From an uncultured Azospirillum sp. (GTDB taxonomy: Bacteria > Pseudomonadota > Alphaproteobacteria > Azospirillales > Azospirillaceae): DNA of 30,490 nt. The notes beneath the pieces are model-generated. The model made no database searches. It had not been told where the DNA came from and worked only from the letters and a program-made list of their open reading frames with translations. The stretch is taken from NCBI RefSeq assembly GCF_946480385.1, contig NZ_CAMLJP010000081.1, positions 1 to 30,490 on the forward strand, given 5' to 3'. This document shows positions 10,419 to 18,216 of this stretch, piece after piece. How positions within the stretch are numbered: the stretch's first letter is position 1; every line of letters starts with the position of its first letter. Position numbers and translations under genes: made by a program.

Positions 10419-10601
10419 ATGATGTCCCGTTTGCGTCTGATCGGTGCGGTGTTCGCGCTTCTTTCCGTCACCGCCTGCTCGACTGGCGGCGTGGTCGGCG
10501 GTGCGGCCGGTGCTGCCGGCGGTTACGCGGTGGACGGCACCCGCGGCGCCGTGATCGGCGGCCTGGGCGGTGCGGCGCTGGGCACCGCAATCGACCACTA
10601 A
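10419..10601 (+). CDS. Small glycine-zipper lipoprotein
   Basis: A 60-residue (or 59-residue) peptide. A signal sequence with hydrophobic core LIGAVFALLSV is followed by VTAC, a lipobox with Cys20. The mature ~40 residues are almost wholly a glycine zipper (GGVVGGAAGAAGGYAVDGTRG, GGLGGAALG). It is probably anchored in the outer membrane; function unknown. AGGAGG at 10408-10413 is an excellent ribosome binding site, five bases from ATG 10419 and eight from the adjacent ATG 10422, so the second Met may be the true start. It ends 17 bases before the convergent patatin gene. Confidence 0.75.
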   Translation: MMSRLRLIGAVFALLSVTACSTGGVVGGAAGAAGGYAVDGTRGAVIGGLGGAALGTAIDH

Positions 10602-10618
10602 ACCACTAAGGCAGGCAA

Positions 10619-11629
10619 TCAGTCCCGCCCCTGCCCGCGCATCGATTCGCGCGGGCCGGTGGCGAAGACGGCGAGCGCGTCATGCAGATCCGGCAGGATG
10701 CGCTCCACCGCCGCCTCACCCTCGCGGATGCAGTCGTCCGCACGGTCGAACTCTGTCAGGCCGATATGGCCCAGCCTCGGCACGATGTGGACGTCCGGCG
10801 GGTCGCCGGCCAGCCGCGACCGGGTGATGCGGTCGGTGACGATGCCCAGCGACGAGACCATCACGCCGAACAGACTCGGCCCCTCATAGTCACGGCGGAA
10901 GATGCGGCGCGTCAGAGCGCCGATTCCGCTCAGCGGGCGCTGCCCCGGTGCCTCGTCCTCCACCAGCCGCAGCAGGTCGAAGCCGGCGGCGGTCGGCACG
11001 CTGGCGCCCGGCTTGCGCGCCTTGCCCAGGATGTCGCCGGACAGATTGACGGCGATCACCATCTGCGCGCCCAGCGCCCGGCAGGCCGACACCGGCACCG
11101 GGTTCACCAGGGCGCCGTCGATCATCCAGCGCCCGTCAATGGACACCGGCGGAAACACGCCCGGCAGCGAGAAGGACGCCCGCATGGCGTCGACCAGTTC
11201 GCCCCGCTGCAGCCACACCTCGTGGCCGGTCACCAGATCGGTGGTGACGGCGGCATAGGGGCAAGGCAGTTCCTCGATCCGCACGTCGCCGAGATGCAGG
11301 CGCAGTTCCGCCAGCAGCCGGTCGCCGCTGATCAGCCCGCCGCCCTGGCGCAGCCGCAGATCCAGATAGCCGACGATCTTCATCCGGGTCAGCGTTCGCA
11401 CCCACTCTTCCAAGATGTCGAGTTTTCCCGCCAGATGAACGCCGCCGACCAGCGCGCCGACCGACGAGCCGCAGACGATGTCGGCCTCGATGCCATAGCG
11501 CTTCAGCGCCCGCAGCACCCCGATGTGCGCCCAGCCGCGCGCCACCCCGCCGCCCAGCGCGAGGCCGATGCGCGGACGCCGCGTTCCTCCGCCATTAAGT
11601 CCGCCGTTGAGGCCAAATCCGTTCGGCAT
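10619..11629 (-). CDS. Patatin-like phospholipase (RssA-type)
   Basis: A 336-residue predicted cytoplasmic or peripheral lipid acyl hydrolase. The oxyanion loop GGGVARG is at residues 26-32, the nucleophile elbow GSSVG at 54-58 (Ser56) and the partner Asp171 in DGALVNPVP. Together these give the Ser-Asp dyad of patatins, all intact. The order and spacing match bacterial RssA/YchK-like proteins of about 300-340 residues. Its substrate is unknown; membrane phospholipids or lysophospholipids are likely. Start: ATG 11629 lies seven bases after AGGGGG; a GTG two codons upstream is too close to that site. It is divergent from msbA, so the two lipid-related genes share a 190-bp control region. Confidence 0.88.
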   Translation of the reverse strand: MPNGFGLNGGLNGGGTRRPRIGLALGGGVARGWAHIGVLRALKRYGIEADIVCGSSVGALVGGVHLAGKLDILEEWVRTLTRMKIVGYLDLRLRQGGGLISGDRLLAELRLHLGDVRIEELPCPYAAVTTDLVTGHEVWLQRGELVDAMRASFSLPGVFPPVSIDGRWMIDGALVNPVPVSACRALGAQMVIAVNLSGDILGKARKPGASVPTAAGFDLLRLVEDEAPGQRPLSGIGALTRRIFRRDYEGPSLFGVMVSSLGIVTDRITRSRLAGDPPDVHIVPRLGHIGLTEFDRADDCIREGEAAVERILPDLHDALAVFATGPRESMRGQGRD

Positions 11630-11757
11630 GGGCACTCCCCCTCTTCCCCGGCGGCACGATGTTCGCCGCTCCGATCATCCGCAGCTTCGCATGAAACCGG
11701 TAAAGGAAGCCTGTAACCAGCACCGGCGGCACCGCGTCGACCGGTGGACAAAGCCGA

Positions 11758-11769
11758 AGCCCATGGGCT
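11758..11769. promoter_or_regulatory. 12-bp perfect palindrome upstream of msbA
   Basis: AGCCCATGGGCT lies ~50 bases before the msbA start in the region shared with the divergent patatin gene. It could be a small operator. In high-GC DNA a 12-bp palindrome may also arise by chance. Confidence 0.2.
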
Positions 11770-11820
11770 AAGCCATCCCTATCGGACAAGAGCCCGTCGG
11801 ACAAAAGATCGGATGCGACC

Positions 11821-13608
11821 GTGACGAACAAGAGCGGCAAGCCCCTGCGCCTGGATGCGGCGACCGAACGCCTGGCGGCCCGGATGTGGCGTGAGTGGGT
11901 GCGCCCCTATCGCGGCAAGCTGTTGCTGTCCTTCGTGCTGATGGCGATCGTGGCGGCGACCACCGGCGCCTATCCGCTGCTGATCGACCGCTCCTATGCC
12001 ATGTTCTCCGCCCAGGACCGCGGCATGCTGCTGGCGATCCCGCTGGCGATCATCGCGGTGACCGTCATCAAGGGCGTGTCGCTCTATTCCCAGACCGTGG
12101 TGACCAGCGACATCGTCCAGCGCGTCATCGCCGACGTCCGGCTGGCGATGTTCACGCATCTGCAGACCGCCGACATGGCGCAGCTTCACGCCACCCCGAC
12201 CGGAGCGCTGACCTCCCGCTTCATCAACGACGTCGACCTCATCCGCAACGCGCTGACCCGCACGCTGACCGGGCTCGTGCGCGACATCCTGACGGTGATC
12301 GCGCTGGTCGGGTCGATGTTCTATCTGGATTGGCTGCTGTCGCTGATCGTCTTCATCATCTATCCCATCGCCGCCGTACCCATCGTGCGCATCGGCAAGC
12401 GCCTGCGCCGCGTCTCCCGCGATACCCAGGCGCAGATGGGCGACATGACCTCGCTGCTGACCGAAAGCCTGTCGGGCGCGCGCATGGTCAAGACCTACAA
12501 TCTGGAAGATTACGAGCGCGCCCGCGCCGGCCGCGCCTTCCACGAGAACTACCAGCTGACCATGAAGGCGGTGCGCGCCCGTTCACGCATCGACCCGATG
12601 ATGGAGGTGCTGGGCGGCGTCGCGGTGGCGGGGGTGATCGCCTTCGCCGGTTACCGCATGACGCTGGGCGAGGGCTCGGTCGGCGCCTTTTCCGGCTTTG
12701 TCGGCGCGCTGCTGATGGCGGCCCAGCCGGTGCGCGCCATCGGCACGCTGAACGCCGCCCTGCAGGAAGGCATGGCCGCCGCCCAGCGCATCTTCGAACT
12801 GCTGGACCAGCAGCCGACCATCCTGGAACAGCCGGGCGCCAAGCCGCTGTCGGTTTCCAAGGGTGCGGTCGCGCTGCGCGGCGTCCGTTTCTTCTACGAG
12901 ACCGGGGCCGACACGCTGAAGGGCATCGACCTCGACGTGCCGGCCGGCAGCACGGTGGCGCTGGTCGGGCGCAGCGGCGCCGGCAAATCGACGGTCTTCA
13001 ACCTCATCCCGCGCCTCTACGACGTGACCGGGGGCGAGGTACTGATCGACGGCCAGGACGTGCGCGGCGCCACCCTGCGCAGCCTGCGCGGCGCGGTCTC
13101 CATCGTCAGCCAGGACACGGTTCTGTTCAACGACACGGTGCGGGCGAACATCTGCTTCGGCCGCCTGGATGCCGGAATGGATGACGTGATCGCCGCCGCC
13201 AAGGCCGCCGCCGCGCATGACTTCATCTCGAAGCTGCCGGAAGGCTACGACACGGTGATCGGCGACCGCGGCGTCAAGCTGTCGGGTGGCGAACGCCAGC
13301 GTCTGGCGCTGGCCCGCGCCTTCCTGAAGGATGCGCCGATCCTGCTGCTGGACGAGGCGACCAGCGCGCTCGACAGTGAATCGGAGCGTCTGGTTCAGGC
13401 GGCGCTGGAACGGCTGACGGAGGGTCGCACCACATTGGTGATCGCCCACCGTCTGGCGACCGTGCGCAACGCCGACCGCATCGTGGTGATGGAAGGCGGC
13501 CGCATCATCGAGCAGGGCACGCACGACGCGCTTCTGGCCGCCGACGGCGCCTATGCGCGGCTGTGCCGGCTGCAGTTCGGCGAGGATGAGGTGCGGGCGG
13601 GGGCGTGA
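11821..13608 (+). CDS. msbA: MsbA-like lipid/lipid A flippase, ABC exporter half-transporter
   Basis: A 595-residue protein with a six-helix type-1 exporter domain (residues ~25-320) fused to an ATPase. The Walker A motif GRSGAGKST is at 383-391, the signature LSGGERQR at 487-494, Walker B LLLDEATSALD with D511-E512, and the H-loop in IAHRLATV. MsbA (about 580 residues) flips lipid A-core or phospholipid across the inner membrane as a homodimer. Membrane-domain motifs such as MTSLLTESLSGARMVKTYNLE fit the MsbA/LipA-exporter branch. The substrate cannot be proved from sequence, and alphaproteobacteria often have several paralogues. The start is GTG 11821, since no ATG lies near; the ribosome binding site is weak. 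The stop codon sits in an inverted repeat shared with convergent fbpC. Confidence 0.85.
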   Translation: MTNKSGKPLRLDAATERLAARMWREWVRPYRGKLLLSFVLMAIVAATTGAYPLLIDRSYAMFSAQDRGMLLAIPLAIIAVTVIKGVSLYSQTVVTSDIVQRVIADVRLAMFTHLQTADMAQLHATPTGALTSRFINDVDLIRNALTRTLTGLVRDILTVIALVGSMFYLDWLLSLIVFIIYPIAAVPIVRIGKRLRRVSRDTQAQMGDMTSLLTESLSGARMVKTYNLEDYERARAGRAFHENYQLTMKAVRARSRIDPMMEVLGGVAVAGVIAFAGYRMTLGEGSVGAFSGFVGALLMAAQPVRAIGTLNAALQEGMAAAQRIFELLDQQPTILEQPGAKPLSVSKGAVALRGVRFFYETGADTLKGIDLDVPAGSTVALVGRSGAGKSTVFNLIPRLYDVTGGEVLIDGQDVRGATLRSLRGAVSIVSQDTVLFNDTVRANICFGRLDAGMDDVIAAAKAAAAHDFISKLPEGYDTVIGDRGVKLSGGERQRLALARAFLKDAPILLLDEATSALDSESERLVQAALERLTEGRTTLVIAHRLATVRNADRIVVMEGGRIIEQGTHDALLAADGAYARLCRLQFGEDEVRAGA

Positions 13609-13641
13609 GGGGTCTAACCTCCCGAAAATCCTAGCCCCTCA
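13606..13641. terminator. Weak inverted repeat between convergent msbA and fbpC (possible shared terminator)
   Basis: TGAGGGG (13606-13612) is complementary to CCCCTCA (13635-13641), with 22 bases between. Each arm contains one of the two converging stop codons. There is no T-tract, so an intrinsic terminator function is doubtful. Confidence 0.2.
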
Positions 13642-14694
13642 CCCTGCCGGAAACACCATCACCCGCTCGGCCGCCATCGCAGCGGACAGTTCCTCACCGG
13701 CGCGGACGTCGACATGCCCCGGCAGGCGCGCATGAACCTCCGCCCCGCCCAGGTCCAGGCAAACCCGCGTCGCCGGCCCCAGAAAGCTGGAATGCCGCAC
13801 CCGCACCGGAACGGCGTCGGGCCGGGCGCCCAGCGGCACCAGTTCCAGATCCTCCACCCGGCAGGCGACCTCGACCTTCGTCCCGCCGGGCAGGCCTGGC
13901 GCCATGACCCGGCCGAGCGGCGTGACGATCTGCCCGTCGCGCACCGTCGCCTCGAAGCGGTTCACCTCGCCGAACAGGCGGGCGACGAAGCTGTTGGTCG
14001 GGCGCTGGTAGAGGTTGACCGGCGTGTCGGCCTGGACGATGCGCCCGGCCTCCATCACCACCACGCGGTTGCCCATCTCCATCGCCTCTTCCGGGTCGTG
14101 GGTGACGACGATGGTGGCGATGCCGCTGGCGCGGATGATCCGCACCACCTCCTCCCGCACCGAGCGGCGAAGCTGCTCGTCCAGTGCCGAGAAGGGCTCG
14201 TCCAGCAGAAGGACCTTGGGATCGCGCGCCATGGCGCGGGCCAGCGCCACCCGCTGCTGCTGGCCGCCCGACAGGGTGTGCGGGTAGGCGTCGGCATAGC
14301 GGGTCAACGCCATGGTCTCCAGCAGTTCCTCCACCCGGCGCTTGCGTTCGGCGCGCGGACGGTCGGTCTGGCCGAAGGCGATGTTGCCCGCCACCGTCAG
14401 GTGCGGGAACAGCGCGAAGTCCTGGAACATCATGCCGACCGGCCGCTTTTCCGGCGGCAGCGACCGGCCCGCGGTGGCGAGCTGCTGCCCCTCCACCGCG
14501 ATCTCGCCCTTCTGGACCGACTCCAGTCCGCTGATCAGGCGCAGCAGGGTCGACTTGCCGCAGCCGGACGGGCCGACGATGCACACCACCTCACGCGGGG
14601 TGACCGACAACGAGACATCGTCGACCGCCGTCAGTTGCCCATAGCGGTGGGTGATGCCGGACAGGATGACGGAAGGAGAAGGAGCGTCGGTCAT
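13639..14694 (-). CDS. fbpC: Fe3+ ABC transporter ATP-binding protein
   Basis: A 351-residue ATPase. Walker A GPSGCGKST is at 41-49, the Q-loop Gln91 in MFQDFALFPH, the signature LSGGQQQ at 141-147, Walker B VLLLDEPF with D165-E166, and the H-loop His199. Residues ~240-350 form a C-terminal TOBE-like regulatory domain, as in FbpC/PotA/CysA. It would power Fe3+ uptake with the binding protein encoded immediately upstream. ATG 14694 is one base after the fbpA TAA, so translation is probably coupled, with GGAAG inside the end of fbpA as ribosome binding site. An in-frame upstream start would extend it into fbpA and is rejected. No permease follows; the likely partner is the fused permease at 6043-7731. 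Confidence 0.9.
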   Translation of the reverse strand: MTDAPSPSVILSGITHRYGQLTAVDDVSLSVTPREVVCIVGPSGCGKSTLLRLISGLESVQKGEIAVEGQQLATAGRSLPPEKRPVGMMFQDFALFPHLTVAGNIAFGQTDRPRAERKRRVEELLETMALTRYADAYPHTLSGGQQQRVALARAMARDPKVLLLDEPFSALDEQLRRSVREEVVRIIRASGIATIVVTHDPEEAMEMGNRVVVMEAGRIVQADTPVNLYQRPTNSFVARLFGEVNRFEATVRDGQIVTPLGRVMAPGLPGGTKVEVACRVEDLELVPLGARPDAVPVRVRHSSFLGPATRVCLDLGGAEVHARLPGHVDVRAGEELSAAMAAERVMVFPAG

Positions 14695-14695
14695 C

Positions 14696-15718
14696 TTACT
14701 TCCAGCCGGCACGGTCCATGATGCGCAGAGCCTGCGGCGTGTGGGCGGCGAAGGAGGCGGCATTCACCTGGGCCGCCTTGAAGCTGCCGAGCTTCACCAG
14801 TTCCGGATGCGGCTGGACCGCCGGGTTGACCGGATACTCCATGTTGCCGTCGGCGAACTGGCGCTGCGCCTCCGGGCTCAGCAGATATTCCAGCAGCTTG
14901 CGGGCATTCTCCTGGTTCTTGGAGGTCTTCACCACGCCGGCGCCGCTGAGGTTCACATGGGTGCCGCGGTTGCCCTGGTTGGGGAAGATGACGCCGACCT
15001 TGGACGCGACCTCGCGATCCTCCTGCTTGGCCGAGGTGATCATCTTGCCGACATAATAGGTGTTGGCGATGGCGACGTCGCCCTCGCCCACCGCGACCGC
15101 GCGGATCTGGTCGGTGTCTCCGCCCTGCGGCGGACGCGCGAGGTTGGCGACGAGGCCCTTGACCCACTCCTCCGTCTTCTCCTCGCCCAGCGCTTCGATC
15201 ATCGATGCGGTCAGGGCCAGGCTGTAGGGATGGGTGCCGCTGCGGGTCAGGACGCGGTGCTTCCATTCCGGCTTGGCGAGATCCTCGTAATCCTTGATCT
15301 GCTCCGGCTTCACCCGGTCGCGGGCGTAGACGATGATGCGGGCGCGGCTGGACAGGCCCCACCAGGCGCCGTCCGGATCGCGCAGGTTGGCCGGAACCTT
15401 GACCGCTTCCAGCTCCGGCGAGCTGACCGGGGCGAGCAGCCCTTCCTTGGCCGCGGCGGCCAGACGGCCGGCATCCACGGTGATGAACAGATCGGCCGGG
15501 CTGCTGGCTCCCTCCGACTTCATGCGCTGGATCAGTTCATCATGGTTGCCTTCAATGATGTTGACCTTGATACCGGTCGACTTCGTGAAGGTTTCATAGA
15601 TCGCGCGGTCGGTATTGTAATGACGCGAGTTGTAGACATTGACTTCCTGAGCCTGAACCGAAAAGGCGGTCAAGGCGCCAACGGCGAAGGCGACACCAGC
15701 GATCTTGTCGATGAACAT
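14696..15718 (-). CDS. fbpA: Periplasmic Fe3+-binding protein (FbpA/FutA family)
   Basis: A 340-residue secreted protein. The signal peptide is ~23 residues (AFAVGALTAFSVQA, cut before QEVNVY). The mature start carries the FutA/FbpA motif VYNSRHYNTD (H33, Y34). The paired tyrosines that hold the ferric ion are Y221-Y222 in NTYYVGK. Length and layout fit class C/D ferric binding proteins (about 320-345). It delivers Fe3+ to a membrane permease and is co-transcribed with fbpC. GGGAG six bases before ATG 15718 is a good ribosome binding site. Two near-identical Fur-box-like 15-mers lie 16-51 bases upstream, implying repression by iron. Confidence 0.93.
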   Translation of the reverse strand: MFIDKIAGVAFAVGALTAFSVQAQEVNVYNSRHYNTDRAIYETFTKSTGIKVNIIEGNHDELIQRMKSEGASSPADLFITVDAGRLAAAAKEGLLAPVSSPELEAVKVPANLRDPDGAWWGLSSRARIIVYARDRVKPEQIKDYEDLAKPEWKHRVLTRSGTHPYSLALTASMIEALGEEKTEEWVKGLVANLARPPQGGDTDQIRAVAVGEGDVAIANTYYVGKMITSAKQEDREVASKVGVIFPNQGNRGTHVNLSGAGVVKTSKNQENARKLLEYLLSPEAQRQFADGNMEYPVNPAVQPHPELVKLGSFKAAQVNAASFAAHTPQALRIMDRAGWK

Positions 15719-15733
15719 CCATCACTCCCGGAC

Positions 15734-15769
15734 TGCGAATGGCTCTCAATTCCGTGCGAATGGATATCA
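15734..15769 (-). promoter_or_regulatory. Two tandem Fur-box-like 15-mers before fbpA
   Basis: TGCGAATGGCTCTCA (15734-15748) and TGCGAATGGATATCA (15755-15769) are 13/15 identical and spaced 21 bases start to start, about two helical turns. Read on the gene strand they are TGAGAGCCATTCGCA and TGATATCCATTCGCA, resembling the 7-1-7 inverted repeat of Fur sites (TGATAAT-N-ATTATCA) in the form seen in high-GC alphaproteobacteria. A weak promoter, TCGACA (15789-15784), 17 bases, TATCCA (15766-15761), would overlap the upstream box. Confidence 0.5.
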
Positions 15770-15815
15770 GTTGCAGCTGGCGCTGTCGAGACAGGATTCA
15801 CCCCAAGGAGAGGGA

Positions 15816-17966
15816 TCAGGCAACCGCAGGCGTGGCTTGGGAGCGCACCATGTCGGCCAGCGCCTCGGGCGGCATCGGGCGGCCGAACAGATAGCCCTGC
15901 ATCAGGTCGCAGCCGACCGACACCAGGAAATCGCGCTGCTCCGCCGTCTCCACCCCTTCCGCCACCGTGGTCAGGCCCAGGCCGTGCGCCATGCCGACGG
16001 CGGCGCGGACCAGCGCGTTGCTTTTGGGATTCTCCGGCACGTCGATGACGAAGGCACGGTCGATCTTCAGCTTCGCCACCGGCAGCTGCTGCACATAGCT
16101 GAGGGAGGAATAGCCGGAACCGAAATCGTCGATGGCCGCCTGGATGCCCAGATCGGCCAGTTCGCTCAGCGTCCGCACCGCCACCTTCAGGTCGCGCACC
16201 GCCGCCTGTTCGGTGATCTCCAGCCCCAGATGGCTGCGCAGCGACGGATGCTCGCCCAGCAGTTCCTCCAGCCGGAGGGGCAGATTGCCGCGCAGGAACT
16301 GCTGGCCGGAGATGTTGAGGAAAACGCGGTCGGGCAGCACGCCGTCCGCCTCCCAGACCGCCATCTGGGCGACCGCGGTGGACAGGACCCAGTCGGTGAT
16401 CGGCACGATCAGGCCGCTTTCCTCCGCGACCGGGATGAACTCGCCGGGCGAGACCGGCCCCAAGGCATGGTGCTCCCAACGCAGCAGCGCTTCCGCCGAC
16501 CGGACCCGCCCGGCCTTGTCGACGATGGGCTGGTAGACGAGGCGAAGCTCGTTGCGCTCGATGGCGTGGGTCAGATGCATGGTCAGCATCATCCGCCGGG
16601 TCGCCGCCGCCGCCATTTCCGGCGTGTAGAAGCAGACGGCGTTGCCGCCGTTGTGCTGCACCGCCTGCAGGGCCAGCTTGGCCTTGGCGTTCAGGTCCTC
16701 CAGCGTGGTAACCGTGTCGTCCTGCACCGCGGCGCCGACCGACAGCCGCAGCCGCACCCAATGGCGGTCGGCGTAGATCGACGCGGTCAGCCGGTCGTGC
16801 AGCACGCCGGCCAGCGTGCGTGCGTGGTCGGCGTCGGTCACCCGTGACAGCGCTGCGAATTCGTCGGCGGCAATGCGGCAGATGATGGTGTTGGGCGGCA
16901 GCACCTCCGTCACACGGCTGACCATCGCCTTCAGCGCGGCGTCGCCGACATGGAAGCCGAAGGCTTCGTTCACGTCGCTGAACTGGTCGACGTCGAGCGA
17001 GAACAGGGCGAACAGGCTCCCGCTCGAAGCCACGTCTTCCTCCTCGGCGCGGCTGCCGGCGAACAGAGCCTCACACTCCTCCAGAAAGGCGGTGCGGGTC
17101 AGGACCCCGGTCAGGGGATCGTGCCGCGCGAGGTAGGAGGCGCGCTGCTCTGCCGCGAGGCGTTCGGAGATGTCGCGGATGATGCCGACGAAGGTCACAT
17201 CCTCTCCCAGCCGCGCTTGGCCGACGCTGAGATGGATGGGGAACACCGTGCCGTCCTTGCGCTGACCCAGCGTTTCGCGGCCGATGCCGATGATCTTGGC
17301 CCGGTCGGTCCGCATATAGGTGTCGACGTAGCGGCCATGGTCGCGCGAAAAGGGCGGGGGCATCAGGATCGACATGTTCCGCCCGACCAGTTCACCCTCC
17401 TCATAGCCGAACAGGCGGCAGCAGGCGCGGTTGATGGAGCGGATGATCCCGCTGCGGTCAGAGACGATGATGCCGTCCACCGCCGCGTCCAGCAGGGTGG
17501 CGATGAAGGAATCCCGACAGGTCACGAACTCCGCGATGCGGTCGGGGTCGCCGGTCAGGTGGAAGGTGCCGAGATAGCCGACCGTCGCCCCGGCGGCATC
17601 GCGGTGGGCGATCACGCTGCCGCTGAGGATCGAGCGCCGACCGTCGCAGCCGACCGTCGGGCAGTCGACCGGCGCGGAGGTCTGCACCGGCGATCCGCTC
17701 AGCGCCGCAACGGCTGCGGTCAGCGCCGCGGTCACGGGGTGGTCGATGCCGGTCAACTCGCGGCCGATCAGGTCCGCCGGCGAGCGGTCCAGGACCGCCG
17801 CAAAGTGCGGATCGGCATGGCGGCACAAGCCGTCACGGTCCAGATAGACCAGCGCCATCCCGCCGTCGTCCAGCAGGCTGGCGGCCAAAGAGGCCAGAAA
17901 GGCGGAATCACGCGGCATCGCGGCGGAGTGATCCCCGCTGGAACCGCTGCTTTCGGAACCGTTCAT
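15816..17966 (-). CDS. PAS-PAS-GGDEF-EAL protein, probable heme-PAS oxygen-sensing c-di-GMP phosphodiesterase (DosP/PDEA1-like)
   Basis: A 716-residue cytoplasmic protein. PAS1 is at ~30-135. PAS2 at ~150-270 is strikingly FixL-like: LMPPPF, then His210 in RDHGRY, then IIGIGR ending at Arg230, then RKDGTVFPIHLSVGQ. The 20-residue His-to-Arg spacing equals that of the Bradyrhizobium FixL heme ligand H200 and distal R220. The GGDEF domain (~285-455) has AADEF at 366-370 instead of GGDEF, so cyclase activity is unlikely. The EAL domain (~470-705) has EAL at 492-494, LEITE, DDFGSGYSSL and AEGVET intact, so phosphodiesterase activity is likely. This design parallels E. coli DosP and Komagataeibacter PDEA1. 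Start ATG 17966 is chosen; an upstream ATG at 18149 adds 61 residues without domain character. It lies upstream of fbpA on the same strand, 97 bp away. Heme binding is inferred. Confidence 0.85.
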   Translation of the reverse strand: MNGSESSGSSGDHSAAMPRDSAFLASLAASLLDDGGMALVYLDRDGLCRHADPHFAAVLDRSPADLIGRELTGIDHPVTAALTAAVAALSGSPVQTSAPVDCPTVGCDGRRSILSGSVIAHRDAAGATVGYLGTFHLTGDPDRIAEFVTCRDSFIATLLDAAVDGIIVSDRSGIIRSINRACCRLFGYEEGELVGRNMSILMPPPFSRDHGRYVDTYMRTDRAKIIGIGRETLGQRKDGTVFPIHLSVGQARLGEDVTFVGIIRDISERLAAEQRASYLARHDPLTGVLTRTAFLEECEALFAGSRAEEEDVASSGSLFALFSLDVDQFSDVNEAFGFHVGDAALKAMVSRVTEVLPPNTIICRIAADEFAALSRVTDADHARTLAGVLHDRLTASIYADRHWVRLRLSVGAAVQDDTVTTLEDLNAKAKLALQAVQHNGGNAVCFYTPEMAAAATRRMMLTMHLTHAIERNELRLVYQPIVDKAGRVRSAEALLRWEHHALGPVSPGEFIPVAEESGLIVPITDWVLSTAVAQMAVWEADGVLPDRVFLNISGQQFLRGNLPLRLEELLGEHPSLRSHLGLEITEQAAVRDLKVAVRTLSELADLGIQAAIDDFGSGYSSLSYVQQLPVAKLKIDRAFVIDVPENPKSNALVRAAVGMAHGLGLTTVAEGVETAEQRDFLVSVGCDLMQGYLFGRPMPPEALADMVRSQATPAVA

Positions 17967-18125
17967 CTGATCCGCCGGTTGTAGGTCCACGAAACGATCC
18001 GCTTTTCTCTGTCCAGCCGGAAAGGCCGGCCTGATGATGCACCGACGGCCGCCCGGCGGCTGAATCGGATACCCGACGGAGGTATTATGACCCCGTCCGG
18101 CTTGATTTCCAACGCCAAGCGATTC

Positions 18126-18146
18126 CGCAAATGCCAAACATTTGCG
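18126..18146. promoter_or_regulatory. Inverted repeat CGCAAATG-N5-CATTTGCG in the leader of the phosphodiesterase gene
   Basis: A perfect 8-bp inverted repeat, 21 bp in all, lies 160-180 bases upstream of ATG 17966. It is operator-like in size; the regulator is unknown. Confidence 0.4.
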
Positions 18147-18173
18147 CAATCCGCCGCCCGTGATGCCGTCGCA

Positions 18174-18188
18174 CTCTAACGGTTAGAG
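18174..18188. promoter_or_regulatory. 15-bp perfect palindrome overlapping a putative -10
   Basis: CTCTAAC-G-GTTAGAG is a perfect 7-1-7 inverted repeat. On the minus strand TAGAGT (18178-18173) overlaps it and sits where a -10 should be if the FNR-like box at 18201-18214 is centred at -41.5. A repressor site is the simplest reading. Confidence 0.4.
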
Positions 18189-18198
18189 GCCGGTACAC

Positions 18199-18216
18199 GA
18201 TTGACATGGTTCAATC
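18199..18216. promoter_or_regulatory. FNR/FixK-like box
   Basis: GATTGA-N6-TCAATC is an 18-bp perfect inverted repeat whose core, TTGACATGGTTCAA (18201-18214), fits the FNR/FixK-family pattern TTGA-N6-TCAA. Read toward the phosphodiesterase gene it is correctly placed relative to TAGAGT at 18178-18173 for a class II promoter (start near 18166). Being symmetrical, it could also act rightward. Confidence 0.45.

Noticed and set aside
11783..11804. Repeated TCGGACAA before the msbA start
   Set aside because: It is an 8-base direct repeat, expected by chance, and does not match a known regulator site.
17967..18149. 61-residue N-terminal extension of the phosphodiesterase
   Set aside because: It has no domain character, contains one of the inverted repeats, and would run through the presumed leader.
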